Origin: Trichoderma breve
Taxonomy: Eukaryota > Ascomycota > Sordariomycetes > Hypocreales > Hypocreaceae
Assembly: GCF_028502605.1 (NCBI RefSeq)
Contig: NC_079233.1
Location: forward strand, 248,001-312,000
Length of the DNA: 64,000 nt
Direction: 5' to 3'
The translations under genes were made by a program, and so were the position numbers. Positions 47,389-58,867 of this stretch are shown piece by piece. Position 1 is the stretch's first letter. Each line of letters opens with the position of its first letter. The notes under the pieces are model-generated. The model was not told the DNA's origin. It saw nothing but the letters and a program-made list of their open reading frames with translations, and did no database searches.

Positions 47389-49275
47389 TTACTGTAATGT
47401 GAACCATTCTAGCTCGTCTGTTGCTTGTGCGTCTTCCTTGGTAGAAAACTCTCCGTCCATCATGCCGCGAACGTAACAAGGCCCTCCCAGCTTGGATTTA
47501 CCACCTTCAGTTCGTACGACAAAGGGTAGTTTGGCTCCTTCAAAAATCACGATTTCATCTCCTACTTTTGTCGTTATGGGCACCGTGGCTAGATACCCTT
47601 TATCCGTTATTCCCATGTTACGCCCCCAGGTGATTGAACTAGCCCTATGAGCGTACTTGTATGGCTCTTTGCTGTCGAAGATGTTTTTGGCAGCAGTATC
47701 TGTGTCATCCGATCCTGTCAAAACCTTAAGCTAGGCCTCAAAAGTCTCTCTGTAATCCTCTAGTGACGCTCTGTGATAGTGGAGAGTGGAACCCCAGCAA
47801 AGGGTATCTTGAAATGCGTCCGAAATAGTGTCTCCAGTTGGGTATGTCTTTAAATCTGACACGAATTTCCACCAGTAGCGCCATAACTCGATATAGGCCC
47901 CGTTACTATACCCTATAGAATCAGGCAACTGACCTGTGAGTTTCACTGTGTCAACTTTGTTGCCTTTGATCCGCAAGAGCAATTTGTCATCAGAGTCTTC
48001 ATAAATAACGGAGGAAGCGCCTGCTGCATTGAAAATTTCATCGTCAAAATATTTTAACGGAGTGTCGTTCCAAGAAACCGCCCATGACGGTAGGTTAGGC
48101 ACACTCGACTTAATGAAGCCGTAACATGAGCTTAAGACGTCCAACTTTCCAGTATTGATGATTATGGCTCGCGAGACATCTGCATACAGCTCAGCAGCTG
48201 TCTTTTTATAATCTGGCTCTGGAAATATGTTTTCGGGGTCTTTTCCCGAGGCGCCGAAGAAACCAAGGATGCCGTATATCTTGTCTCGCGGATCCGAGGC
48301 TTTGGCGTTGCGGGTGGCATTTAGGATTCGGAGTGCCTTGGCCCCAGGAGAAGATATCTGACCCATTCCGCCAGTTTCAATCATATGCCGTACATGAAAC
48401 TGATGGAAGGTAGATGCGATGAATAGCGTGTTAAACTCCATCACTTCGACAGGCTGCTCTGAACTAATGAGGGCCTCAATAACAATCTTGAGGTTGTGGA
48501 AGGTCTCTGCCTTGCCACCACAGACGAGTGTAGGCTCCTTGGATAGGGCGACCTCTTGGATAACCCATAGCCTGTCCCACCACTTACGGTGGAATACGTC
48601 CCATAAGCCGCGCACTCGAGGCGTAAAGACTTCGCTATTAGAATGCTGGAACGCCTGGCGATCTTTGATGAACTCTTGATAGAGTGGCCCCTCACAAGGA
48701 TCCTGGCCCGAATTCTTTCTTTCTGCAATCTCAACAGCAAAATCGTGGATATAGTCCATGCCGAGGTCCGAAAGCGGTTTACCGGTTTCTTCGTCAACAA
48801 CCGAAGATGACTCGCCCACCCACAGGGCCACCCAGGATGCCTGGCTGTAGATCTGACGCATTAAACCAATCTGTAGACTCCTTTCCTCGATATTGGATTG
48901 ATCGATACAAACTGCATCAACCCAAAGGACTTGATCTTCCGTCGGTCGTCGCAGTCTTTTCAGTGCAGCCTCGCAATTTTCGGTTATCCTGAGGGAAGCT
49001 CCGTTACAGAGTAATTCTCGGGACAGAGAAGCAGCCCCATCTTCAGTCGCCCATGTATAAGATAGCGCCCCGAAACTCGGACATGCATTGACTGGAAATT
49101 CCTGGAGGGAGACCTTGATAGGTAGCTGATGAAATGAGCCTGGATGTAGATAGAGCAGTCGGATTGATGCGCTGTCTTTTAGAGGTTCATACTGGTAATC
49201 GACAACAGACCCTAGAATTCCGTTGTCCATGATGGACATCGTTATAGGCTTATCGGCTTTATTCTTCGATTGCAC
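47389..49275 (-). pseudogene. HET-domain protein interrupted by an in-frame UAG
   Basis: Frame 49275-47731 encodes 514 residues, then TAG (47731-47733); the same frame stays open to 47389, adding about 113 residues. The HET domain is clear: FGALSYTWATEDG, LRITENCEAALKRLR, LWVDAVCIDQSNIEERSLQI and WVALWVGE. RLWVIQEVALSKEPTLVCGG and DPRDKIYGILGF are later family blocks. The part after the stop contains the usual C-terminal block (AKLPFVVRTEGGKSKLGGPC, then YVRGMMDGE), so the intact protein must have been longer. HET proteins trigger regulated cell death on non-self recognition. Start may be 49275 or a downstream ATG (MSIMDNG). Either a nonsense allele, a readthrough site, or a sequencing error; the UAG is followed by CUU. 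Confidence 0.8.
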
Positions 49276-49818
49276 GAAACATGACGATGCTGTGAGGGCC
49301 AGGATTGTACAAAAATGCCTCCGTCTTAGTTAGGCAGAAGGCGCTTACAACCTACAGGTACCTAGACAAGGATTAGGAGCGGACTATACGGTTGTGGCTA
49401 TGCATATGTTGAGACCAAATTTGTTCGCCATTCGTAATTGGTGACCGATGCCCTATTATGAGAATTGAGCCCTTATTGATGTTGAAGGCTTTCAGAATCT
49501 CCAGCATATAACAGAAGATGTGCTATATTTACATTGATTCAATTATCGTCTCGCAATGGCTGCTACAGTGGCTGTGAAACTCGGCACACAGAAGGCTCTG
49601 TAACTGTGCGGCTTTGGGTGTTGGTCATCAAGTCCCAGAATAAAATGTAGGACATCGCGTTAGAGATATAACGAATCCATTTCTATCAGCCTATATAATT
49701 ATGAAAGCACATACACGTATCCTTAGTGTATGATCTCCTCTGACTTTTCCCCTCCAACAATTATAGCGTAGCTGCGCCGATACTATTGGCTAGCCTGCCC
49801 GAGGCCATAACGGGGCTA
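49276..49818. other. Intergenic region
   Basis: Between the HET gene start and the 3' end of the next minus-strand gene. No gene seen. Confidence 0.5.
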
Positions 49819-51864
49819 TCAATAATGAGTCTTCAGGCAGATGTTGCCTCCCGTCTTGAAATCAGTCGTCTTTAGGTCGGGGTAGTCGAACGCCAATGCA
49901 TCTATGAGTTCCACCAACGGCGTCGGTTGACCATGCGCTGGAACTGCCCTGTAAAAAAAGTCAGCTTCAATCTACTAGAAGAGGAAAACAGGGATGGATG
50001 CATACAAGGCGTTACGACTCAATCCGTCGGTACTAGCTTGTACCAACCAGCTTCTAGCGAAAGCACTATCGAACGGAAAGGCTGTGGACCAAGCATCGGC
50101 GACATAGGTCAAGATCGTGCTGTTAGCTGACGGACAAGCAGTTGTGATGACGGAATATGTCCAATCCACTGAGTGAGCGGCTTCGGGCCTCCACAAGAAA
50201 CGAGCTTGCATTTTACCGTCCGAATGGATGTAAGGCTTGTTTTCGCTGCAACGAATTAATATACGTCGTACATAACAAGCTAACTGCCAGGTACATACTT
50301 GAAGGTTATCAACTTGGCATTCGGGATTTGTTTCCAGTAAGGCGCAGAGACTTCGGGGACAATAATCTTTGCACCCAACTCAACATATTTGCGAACCTCG
50401 TAGTTGTGATCATGGTGATGATGCGAAGGCTAAATATCTTGGTTAGAAGCTGTCTTTGTCAAGAGTAAGTGATTACGATTACTTACCCAGAAATGGGTGA
50501 CGGGCCTCTTCAGCGTCTCGTTGACCCATTGGATCACCAAGTCAGTCTGATGGGGAGGTGCTTCGAAGACAATGATGGAATCATCAAACTCAAGCACAAG
50601 TTGCTCCAAATTTGTCTGGTCTAGGAACAGCAGCTTGTGAACGCGGGGTAGATCGGCGGCTGGCTGAACGACACTGAGGTTGTTGTATGTCCCTGTATAC
50701 TCGCCTCCCCAGAAGGTGTTGTACCAGTACTCTCCAATCTCAGCATGCGTATACCCAGCAATCCTCTTTGGGGGAGCTGAGCGAGTTTCGGTTTCATTCG
50801 CTGCGAGGCCATCAAAAAAGCCTGGGGAGAATGTTGGGTTTACAGAAACTCGCGATACAGTCGTGTCTTCAAGAATTGCGCTTCCGTTGTACAACACCAT
50901 TCGACGATGGGGAAACTGAATGCCCGAAACCTCAGCATAGTTTGAGAGTTTAAGATCCTGTGTGGTATTTCCAAATATCGCATGATCTTCAAATGATCTT
51001 ATAATTTTCGGGTAATGCGTATAAGCATCGAAGATCACGGTGATATCAAGGTCGAAGTCGTGGACGGCAAGATTCTCAACTCTGTTCAACTCCACAATCT
51101 GCGTAGCGAGTTTATGACTTCGTATCTATTATCTCATTAGTCACGACACAAACGATACCCGAGGTGTGTGACAAACATCTAGGAGAAGTTTTGGGGAAAA
51201 CTTGTTGGCCTGGAATAGCAGATACTCTGTAAGTGCAGCTGTTGTGTGTTAGCGAATAACCTTGTTATATCGGTAAAATCACCTACAGTCGGCATATCCA
51301 GCAACTTGATCAGGTGCAATGAATGCATTATTGTTTCCGTCGATGTAGCATGCAAACCCATTTTCCGTTCCGTTTTGCATGACAAGCGAAAAGTGGCCAG
51401 GCGGGAGAGTTGGGTTGGCGAAGAAGAAGTAGTCTTCTGGAGCATTAGTCATTGGCGCAAATATAGCTAGCAATGGAGTAGTCACTGACCTGAGTGCTGA
51501 AAAACCCTGTCAATCCTGTGCTGAAAAGTATCTTCAGAGAACGAGAAGGACAGATTCTGAGAACCCAAGTTGACAATATAGCGATCGGTCGTGAATAGCT
51601 TGTAGTTTTGCATTAACGTGCTAGTATGGAAGATGCTTTCTCGGTATTAGCCTGTTGACATATCAAGTAATAGGCGGCGAATACATACTCGGCCGATTCG
51701 TATACAACCCCTTTCAGTCCACGGAGAGCATTTTGGCCACCAAGAGCCTCAATAGAATCATCAATGATCTTGAGGGGACTAGGAAGTTTGGCAGGGCCTC
51801 GGGGTTCATGTGGATGGGCCGAAGCGAGCCACATAAGCGTGGCAACAACCAAGCTCTTCGCCAT
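49819..51864 (-). CDS. Secreted metallo-beta-lactamase-fold protein
   Basis: Multi-exon minus-strand gene from ATG 51864 (MAKSLVVATLMWLASAHPHE, a signal peptide) to TGA at 49819. Exons I could follow: SPLKIIDDSIEALGGQNALRG; then IFHTSTLMQNYKLFTTDRY; then EDYFFFANPTLPPGHFSL; ALTEYLLFQANKFSPK; LNRVENLAVHDFDLDITVIFD through a long exon; SHHHHDHNYEVRKYVELGAK; PYIHSDGKMQARFLWRPEA; and AHGQPTPLVELIDALAFD. At least six introns are needed. The second zinc-binding motif HxHxDH is met by HHHHDH, and the AHG near the C-terminus may supply a further ligand. The long N-terminal half is not the usual lactamase core. Enzymatic substrate unknown; family position is inferred from motif and fold order. Confidence 0.7.
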
Positions 51865-52981
51865 TGAGATGGTCTCTTTGTCGAGAAGATTGAAATTTAA
51901 AAAAAGCTGAAGAAAATATGCTTGGTCGTAGGAAACCACTGGATAGGGTAAAACAGAATGAAATTCCAAGTCGTAAAGAAGGAGAGGTAGGCCATTCTTA
52001 TAGTTGGACAAGACATCACCCCTTAAGCAACTGTGGATAGCCAACTGTGGATGCCTTCCTCGCTGCTGGAAAAGAAGAAAAAGAAAGAAAGGAGTATGGT
52101 ATTGACAAGGTTAAACTCACCGTAATGGTGAATTAGATCCATAGGACTGGTTTGATACTGACGCAGATCATGCAAATTGGCCATCCGGTGGGATATGGTT
52201 ACAGTTGCGTGTTACGCGCGCGTTTGTAGATTGAATAAAATTGTTCATAGACTATTCTCCCACAGACTTCCGTGAAAGCCTTCACATGAGAAAAAGTGGA
52301 CAGCAGTTGGCATGGTATCTGGTGCTGACCGATGGATCATCGTGGCCATCCGGTGGGATGTTGATTCCAAAGTCCTTCGGAGTTTCACATTACGCGTTAG
52401 TGGCTTGGATTAAGCTTATACTCTGACTTTGCCGAGGGAACTGGACTGAAATGCCGTCTGACATGCAATTTCTAGTATAGTGGATTATTTGTATGATCTA
52501 AGTCAGCTATAGCGCGTCATCCATTTCATGGTCTCCAAGGGGCATGTAGGTCCTAATTTGGAGTATACTGTTAAGAATACAGGTTAGTGGACAATCGTGT
52601 TTTAAAATAAGTATTCAAAGGACAAATTATTTCTTCGAATTTTCGTCATCTCTTCTAACTTGACAGAATTTCCTCTTCTTTAAAAAGATACCAAGATCGA
52701 AGAAAGCCTCTGGATTGCCTGCCATAGAAAATATCACTGGCGAATATGGCCCACATTTTCGATCTCATTCCTTTATCCTTTCTTTGTAGATTGCGGTTTC
52801 TTTCCTTTCTTCATAACAACACATTTGCCATAGGTTACATGATGATGTTATTTAGTCGCTAGTATTAAAGATCGAAACTTGAGCCTAAGTTTTGAGCAGA
52901 CTGAAAACTAAGCCTATGTACTGATGCGGATAGAACCAGTCCAGATGTAATATGTGCGTTAAAATGATCAATGATGCCACA
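51865..52981. other. Intergenic region
   Basis: 1.1 kb between the starts and ends of two minus-strand genes; AT-rich. No protein-like frame, tRNA or repeat found. Confidence 0.45.
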
Positions 52982-53701
52982 TTAGCTCTCCGCTTTTGTT
53001 ATACCTTCACTATCCGTCTGTAATGTAGCCTGGACAAAGTCGTCACCAGTAGGCAACTCTGTGTGTATAATCCGAATGGCGGCAATAGCAAGCTCTGCTT
53101 CGCCATCCGTCTCCAGTTCGAGGAGATGCCCACCTTGACGTCTATCGGCAGAAATAAAATGTAGATGGTCCCCAGCAACGCTGATACCCTGCATATATGA
53201 AGGAGAACGAAATCCTACAATTGATCCTTGGACATCCTCAAATGAATGAGCCACTTGGGATTCTGCCAACTTCGAAAGCTTCTCGCCGGGGTGCTGCTGG
53301 CCGCCCACTGTTCGGACCACAACAGCTTTAAATTTGCCTTCTAGTCTTATAGACGAGAAAATGTTTTTGGCTTGTGGCATAAGGTCGGTAAGTAGTTTCC
53401 CAAAGTCTCCCTTGCTCTTCACCGTCACCTTTGTTGATAAAGTTGGGCGGAAATGCGTAACCATGGCGAAAGGTGTCACGGTCGTGTTCAGCTGGTCACG
53501 GCTAAACGATGTCACCGAGCCATCGGCCTTCATCTGATAAATGACACCATCAAGAACAATCATTTCGCCAACCATGTGTCGAAACGTGCCGAGGCCGAAG
53601 TCTCCGCGGGGGAGGAGGTCTGATAGAGTAAGGCCACTCTCCGCTACGCCATCCATCAACGCCGTCACGATGGAATACTGGAACAATTCGTTTGGTGCCA
53701 T
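52982..53701 (-). CDS. Alpha-acetolactate decarboxylase
   Basis: Intronless, 239 residues from MAPNELFQYS; an upstream in-frame ATG at 53746 would add 15. The enzyme converts (S)-2-acetolactate to acetoin and CO2. Family signature blocks: YSIVTALMDGVAESGLTLSD, GDFGLGTFRHMVGEMIVLDG and YQMKADG. The zinc-ligand histidines are H179, H181 and H192 in DHLHFISADRRQGGHLLE, with the 2- and 11-residue spacing of the known bacterial enzymes. No presequence, so it is probably cytosolic. It is divergent from the acetolactate synthase at 54693; together they would form a pyruvate-to-acetoin route. The arrangement and lack of introns suggest a bacterial origin, an inference to be tested. Confidence 0.93.
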   Translation of the reverse strand: MAPNELFQYSIVTALMDGVAESGLTLSDLLPRGDFGLGTFRHMVGEMIVLDGVIYQMKADGSVTSFSRDQLNTTVTPFAMVTHFRPTLSTKVTVKSKGDFGKLLTDLMPQAKNIFSSIRLEGKFKAVVVRTVGGQQHPGEKLSKLAESQVAHSFEDVQGSIVGFRSPSYMQGISVAGDHLHFISADRRQGGHLLELETDGEAELAIAAIRIIHTELPTGDDFVQATLQTDSEGITKAES

Positions 53702-54692
53702 CTTTTTGATGCGACTGATGCAACGTAGAGGAAGTATAAATGACAAGTTGCCACGTGGTAAACACGAGTGAGGTGAATGCTTACACCGGTGGCGTCTCCA
53801 GCTACTCTGTCCAGTTATGGCACTAGTGACAAGAGTTGAGTTTTGCTGTCTGTTGGATGATGGAAACCGTCGCTCCTCATCCTATATATCCGTACTTTAC
53901 CGTGATTAAATGTGATGTGCACGATTCAAGTCGGCTTCTATCTTGATGAATGGCTGTACATTCGCAAGGCCGATAAATCGGAGCGAAACGGGAGCTTGTT
54001 TCTGATGGGGCAAAGTTTTACTATGACTGACGCCGGCCCCTCTTAAAAAGAATGGAAGCTTGGCACTTCAGCGTTCCGCGTTCCGAAATCCTGGGCAGAA
54101 TGTCGTCATGGATGAATTGAATCGGATCTCTTTGCCGGGTTCTTAACTGCATGGCATTTTGCCCGACATATTTAAACTACAGTCAACTACTGTCTCTATC
54201 TTGAAGTGCTTATCCTCCGATGCTCCGAGCAGCGGTTTCGGACCCGAGTAAGATAGCCGATCTTCCCATTGGTGAGATATTTTCACCACTAATACAACGC
54301 AACGGGAATAGCCAACAGCTAAGACGTGACGTCAAGCCGCAAAGATATATGCACGGCAAGTAGCGTCGTAAACATTGAAGTTATCACAATTGGCTCGGTA
54401 CGCCCGGCGACGGTTCCGAAAAACATCATCTTCCAGCTTTTCTTGATTCTCCGATGTTAGGCTATTGGCGGCCATTCACAGGGTTTTGAGTCACCGAACG
54501 AATTGTTTGAGATGAGCATCACAGAGTGATGCTTTGCCGTGACAGGACATACATATATTGACCGTCTCGCCATTCTAGTGTCGGGGATAATTCTGATCAA
54601 TCATCGCGAACAAGCCTGCAGCAGGCTCTGAATAAAAATCATCGGGACACACGAACCACCAGACTTGTTAATTAACTTCACTTCGCTCAATA
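53702..54692. promoter_or_regulatory. Shared divergent promoter of the acetoin gene pair
   Basis: About 1 kb between the two starts, with no other gene. Contains CATTGG and CTATTGG (CCAAT-type, about 54.2 and 54.46 kb). A shared, head-to-head control region is expected to co-regulate the two enzymes. I cannot identify the factor. Confidence 0.5.
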
Positions 54693-56378
54693 ATGACGGA
54701 AACCGTTCGAGTTGTGGTCGACTCTCTCATCGCCGCCGGGGTAGAGTACGTCTTTGGGGTTCCCGGAGCCAAGATCGATTCCCTCTTCAATGAGCTGCTC
54801 GACCACCCAAAGATCAAGCTGGTTGTCTGCCGCCACGAGCAAAATGCGGCGTTCATGGCGGCAGCTGTAGGGAGGCTGACTGGTCGACCCGGTGTCTGCA
54901 TCGCCACCTCGGGACCAGGCACGAGCAACTTGGTGACGGGATTGGTGACAGCCAACGACGAAGGCTACCCAGTTGTCGCCATTGTTGGGAGTGTCAAGCG
55001 TGCACAGGCATTGAAGCGTACACATCAGAGTCTCCGAGGCGTTGAACTGCTCACGCCCGTCACCAAGAAATCTGCCGCAGCAGTCGTCGAGAATCAGATT
55101 GCTGAGATTATACTTGACGCTTTCCGAGCTGCCAGCTCGTTCCCACGAGGAGCAACGTCTGTAACGCTGCCTGCCGACATCATGCTGGCATCGGTCAGCA
55201 AAACGACTGTGCCGGCGTTCCCTTCCTCAGCCTACCTCCCTCCCAGCTATGGCACCGCTGCGAATGAGGTCCTCGATCAAGCTGCAGCTCTAATCAGTGC
55301 TGCCAAAGCTCCGATCTTGTTCTTGGGGCAACGTGCAATTGACGCAGATATCGTTGCAAGCATCCACAAGTTCCTTCGAAAACATCCGGTTCCTGTCATT
55401 GAAACGTTTCAAGCAGCAGGCGCCATTTCCAAAGACCTCAAGCACCTCTTTTACGGCCGCGTGGGATTGTTTCACAATCAACCAGGGGACAAGCTCCTTA
55501 GTGAGGCAGACTTGGTTGTCACCATTGGCTATGATCAGGCTGAATATGATGCCGACCAGTGGAATACAGACTGTCGCCTGGACATATTGCACTTGGATTT
55601 CGTTCAAGCAGATCATGTAGAATGCTACTCGCCGAAGTTAGAGGTTATTGGATCCCTGACTGCAAACATCGACGCCATTACTGATCGAGTCACCGAGGTC
55701 GCTCGATTGCAAGACACAGCCGCCGGCAAGAGAATTGTCGCGGAGCAACAGGATTGGCAATCTTCCGAAGTTGCTACTGCGAAAACTGACGGCCCAGTCC
55801 AACCTCTATACTTTATTCGCCTGTTACAAAGCTTGCTTGACGAAGAGACTGTTGTAACCTGCGATGTTGGCAGTATATATGTCTACTTCTCACGCTATTT
55901 TTACTCTTACAAGCCAAAAACTTTTTTGACATCAAATGTCCAGCAGACTCTAGGAGTTGGCCTTCCTTGGGCCATCGGCGCGTCGTTATGTCAGAAACCG
56001 ACGCCCTGCTCTAAAAAGGTAGTGAGCATTAGTGGCGATGGCGGATTCATGTTTAGCTCACAAGAGCTGTCCACAGCCGTGCAACTTGGTTGCAATATTA
56101 CACACTTTATATGGAACGACGGCAAGTACAACATGGTTGAATTCCAAGAGGTGGACAAATACGGGCGAAGCGCTGGTATCGATCTCGGCGGCGTCGACTT
56201 TGTCAAGTTTGCCGAGTCCTTTGGGGCCAAGGGACTTCGCGCCAACAATTCTAAAGAACTGGATGCTGTGGTTAAAGAAGCCTTGAGCTATGACGGAGTC
56301 TGCATTGTCGATGTGACCATTGATTACTCGAAGAACCACGATTTGATGAAGCAGATTACTGCAGAGAATGTTAACTAA
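54693..56378 (+). CDS. Catabolic-type acetolactate synthase (AlsS/BudB-like)
   Basis: Intronless, 561 residues. It condenses two pyruvates to 2-acetolactate with thiamine diphosphate. Domains run in order: PYR domain with the catalytic Glu (RHEQNAAFMAAAVG, E49) and ATSGPGTSNLVTG; central domain (PILFLGQRAIDADI, then VIETFQAAGAISK, GRVGLFHNQPGDKLL); and PP domain with the GDG..N motif (ISGDGGFMFSSQEL, D449, IWNDGKYNMVEF). GLFHNQPGDKLL and YDQAEYDADQWN are typical of bacterial catabolic BudB/AlsS rather than the mitochondrial biosynthetic enzyme. There is no targeting presequence: the PYR domain starts at residue 3. With the divergent decarboxylase it forms an acetoin cassette in the cytosol. 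The bacterial-like sequence suggests horizontal transfer. Confidence 0.93.
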   Translation: MTETVRVVVDSLIAAGVEYVFGVPGAKIDSLFNELLDHPKIKLVVCRHEQNAAFMAAAVGRLTGRPGVCIATSGPGTSNLVTGLVTANDEGYPVVAIVGSVKRAQALKRTHQSLRGVELLTPVTKKSAAAVVENQIAEIILDAFRAASSFPRGATSVTLPADIMLASVSKTTVPAFPSSAYLPPSYGTAANEVLDQAAALISAAKAPILFLGQRAIDADIVASIHKFLRKHPVPVIETFQAAGAISKDLKHLFYGRVGLFHNQPGDKLLSEADLVVTIGYDQAEYDADQWNTDCRLDILHLDFVQADHVECYSPKLEVIGSLTANIDAITDRVTEVARLQDTAAGKRIVAEQQDWQSSEVATAKTDGPVQPLYFIRLLQSLLDEETVVTCDVGSIYVYFSRYFYSYKPKTFLTSNVQQTLGVGLPWAIGASLCQKPTPCSKKVVSISGDGGFMFSSQELSTAVQLGCNITHFIWNDGKYNMVEFQEVDKYGRSAGIDLGGVDFVKFAESFGAKGLRANNSKELDAVVKEALSYDGVCIVDVTIDYSKNHDLMKQITAENVN

Positions 56379-56850
56379 GCATGCATACCGAGTTACTGGG
56401 CAGAAATAGCATACAGATTTTCGGCTGTATTTGGCGCGACTTCTAAAATATTGGAAGGCTTATAGCAAAAGGTTTCTTTAAAGGATATAATGGTGCGGCA
56501 GAAGTACGCGATCTTTCCTAGACGAATTGTCATTGGCCCGGAGCATCTTGGATTTAGCGCTTTGCCACTACGCAATGGACACAGCTGTTCATAGGAACCA
56601 TCGCTTAATATTTGAACGCTTATACCGATAGGTAAATTGACCTTAATAAAGCCGTATTCTTGCATGGCGAACTACATGGGCTAAACGTGCAAGTATGTAA
56701 TGATGATGCATTCAAAGCTTGCCGGCAGCAGAAGTAGTTTTACATGATTGGTGATATTTGAGGTGACGTTGATTTGAGGTAAAAGTTAGAAACAAGTAGA
56801 TAAATTAGACTACCAGATCATATTAAGCCAACGCGATGAACATTGTGGGC
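56379..56850. other. Convergent 3' region
   Basis: Between the convergent ends of the acetolactate synthase and the NmrA-like gene. No gene recognised. Confidence 0.45.
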
Positions 56851-58055
56851 TTAGTGTTTTGCCCTCTTCCGCGGTCGAAAATCAGCAGAATAAGACTTGA
56901 AGAATTCATTAGGCTCCGTGGGATGTGTTCCTGTAACATCATGGAAGGCAGTTGTAGCAATATAATTGGTCTTGCCCTCACGAACCAGACTGTAGTACTC
57001 CAAGATGAATTCCCTCTCTGATTCGTCGCTCTCACTCTGAGAGGCCAGCACTCTCTTTGCTTCGTTTCTATGCCCAATGTTAATGGGAAATCGCTGTTGG
57101 GCCTCGAAAATGAGCGACTCACTCAGATATGTTCTCAAATTCAAGTTGAACCCCCAGCGCTTGACTAGCTGCTTGGGCCAACTCTTCCCCAGCACATAGT
57201 TGAGGCCCTGGGTATAGTTTTCAGCTAACTGCGACACGCGCAAAACGCACAACCAAAAGTCATTTTTACCTGTGACAATCATCATCTGGCCTCGGTGCCT
57301 ATCGTCAAACCCATGCTTGCCTTTGCCGGCAAGAACATGTGCAGCCATATGAGCAATGTCCTATAGAGACCGATTAAAATCATGTTTGGCGATTTGGAGA
57401 AATATTGTGAGACTCACGCCTAAAGCGACCGGAGCAAATTTATGACTTTCTCCAATGGGCAATGGAAGCACACCATCAGCTTTGGCCTGTTCTGAATAGA
57501 GAAGCAAGTTTTCTGCGTAAAATCCAGCACTTGAAATCGTCAGCATCTGTTTGACCTGGTCCATCCATAATAATCGAGAACAAACCGAATGACACAGGGC
57601 GAATGACCGAGAGGAGTCCCCGCATCGCCCTTGGTTGCAAGAACCGCACTTTCAATGTCAATAAACTCTCTCAAGCGAGGCTGTTTCTTGCTGTCGGCAT
57701 AATCACAGCCAGCAGAGCTAATCAGGAGAACGTTAGAAACGCCTGCTTTCTTGGCAGCATTTGCGAGTTCCAGTGTTATGTCTAATTTGTCTCGATAAGC
57801 GGGTGGAACCAAACAGATAGTATCGCACCCAATCTCCTTGAGTGCTTTTACCACAACGCGTTCTCGGCCTGGTTGATGATGCACGACTTTCCCGCCAAGT
57901 TCAGTGAGTTCCTGAGCTCGAGGAGAGGATGGATCCAATGCTAGTCCAGTAAGGCTGCTTATTTGTCGGGCGAATTTACCCTCTTTCAAAAGCAGTTCGG
58001 CTATGAGGAAGCCCGTCTGGCCGTCCACGGCCGTGATGCAGATATTTCGAGACAT
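56851..58055 (-). CDS. NmrA-like NAD(P)-binding protein
   Basis: Three exons, 58055-57586, 57529-57418 and 57360-56851, 363 residues, all phases consistent. The N-terminus ICITAVDGQTGFLIAELLL has the modified glycine motif of NmrA-type atypical short-chain dehydrogenases. Later blocks are VKALKEIGCDTICLVPPAYR, NVLLISSAGCDYAD and FAPVALGDIAHMAAHVLAG. NmrA-family proteins sense NAD(P) redox state or act as isomerases or reductases in secondary metabolism. It lacks the usual YxxxK tetrad, consistent with a sensor. It lies next to the acetoin cassette, but convergent rather than co-directional, so a functional link is unproven. A C-terminal basic patch (PRKRAKH) could be a nuclear signal. Confidence 0.88.
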
Positions 58056-58867
58056 TGTGAATATCAGAAAGACTGCTTAATCAAAGATGAGTATTTTGCA
58101 TCTTCACTTGAACGCAGCTGATACTGGAGCAGAATTAAAAGGACTGGGACTTTAGCACAGCGTATATTTATTCGTGTTAAGCATCGACGTCACCCTGATC
58201 TATACGATCTGGAATATGTAAGATCGGGCGCGTCCATGGACGGGAGCCCGTGGCCCATAATCTTATTGACATCATCCATTTGGAAGAATCAGCCAGCGGC
58301 TGACAAGAGTGTATACATGTATGTTATGCATCAATCGTTATTGTGACGCTGCATTGCTTTACTCTTGAAATGGCCCACGCATTGCCCATGTTAACTTTGA
58401 AGAAGAAAGTCTATAAAATAGATTACGTTAGCGCTTTTAGAATGACCAAGATTGCTGTCATGCATAGATGAACTTTAAAGCATATTCCGCAAGGTAATGG
58501 GCAGAATGGTCAGTATTTCATAGTATCTAGCTTTTTGACGAGCATTTATTGCATTGAGAGACACTCATCGTAAAATGGATATTGCAAGCAACTCAAATCA
58601 GCTTGATCCTCACCTAGCATCCTGAGGTGCAGGTGTAAGGGGCGGGCGTCGCGCATCTCGTACGAGCCAATGCAGAGCGCAAACGAAGGGCCTGCAGATA
58701 TAATTGCTAAAATGTCTGGTGTCTTACATAGCGGGAAAGAAAAGACAATGGTTTAGTTAAGCCTGTATTTTCGCCATAGACTACGGAGCATCTCATTATC
58801 GATATTCTACTTACCTTTTAACCTCTATATGTAGCGCTGTATCAATGACAAGGATCTCGTCACTTTT
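58056..58867. other. Intergenic region
   Basis: No supported gene or repeat. Confidence 0.45.
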
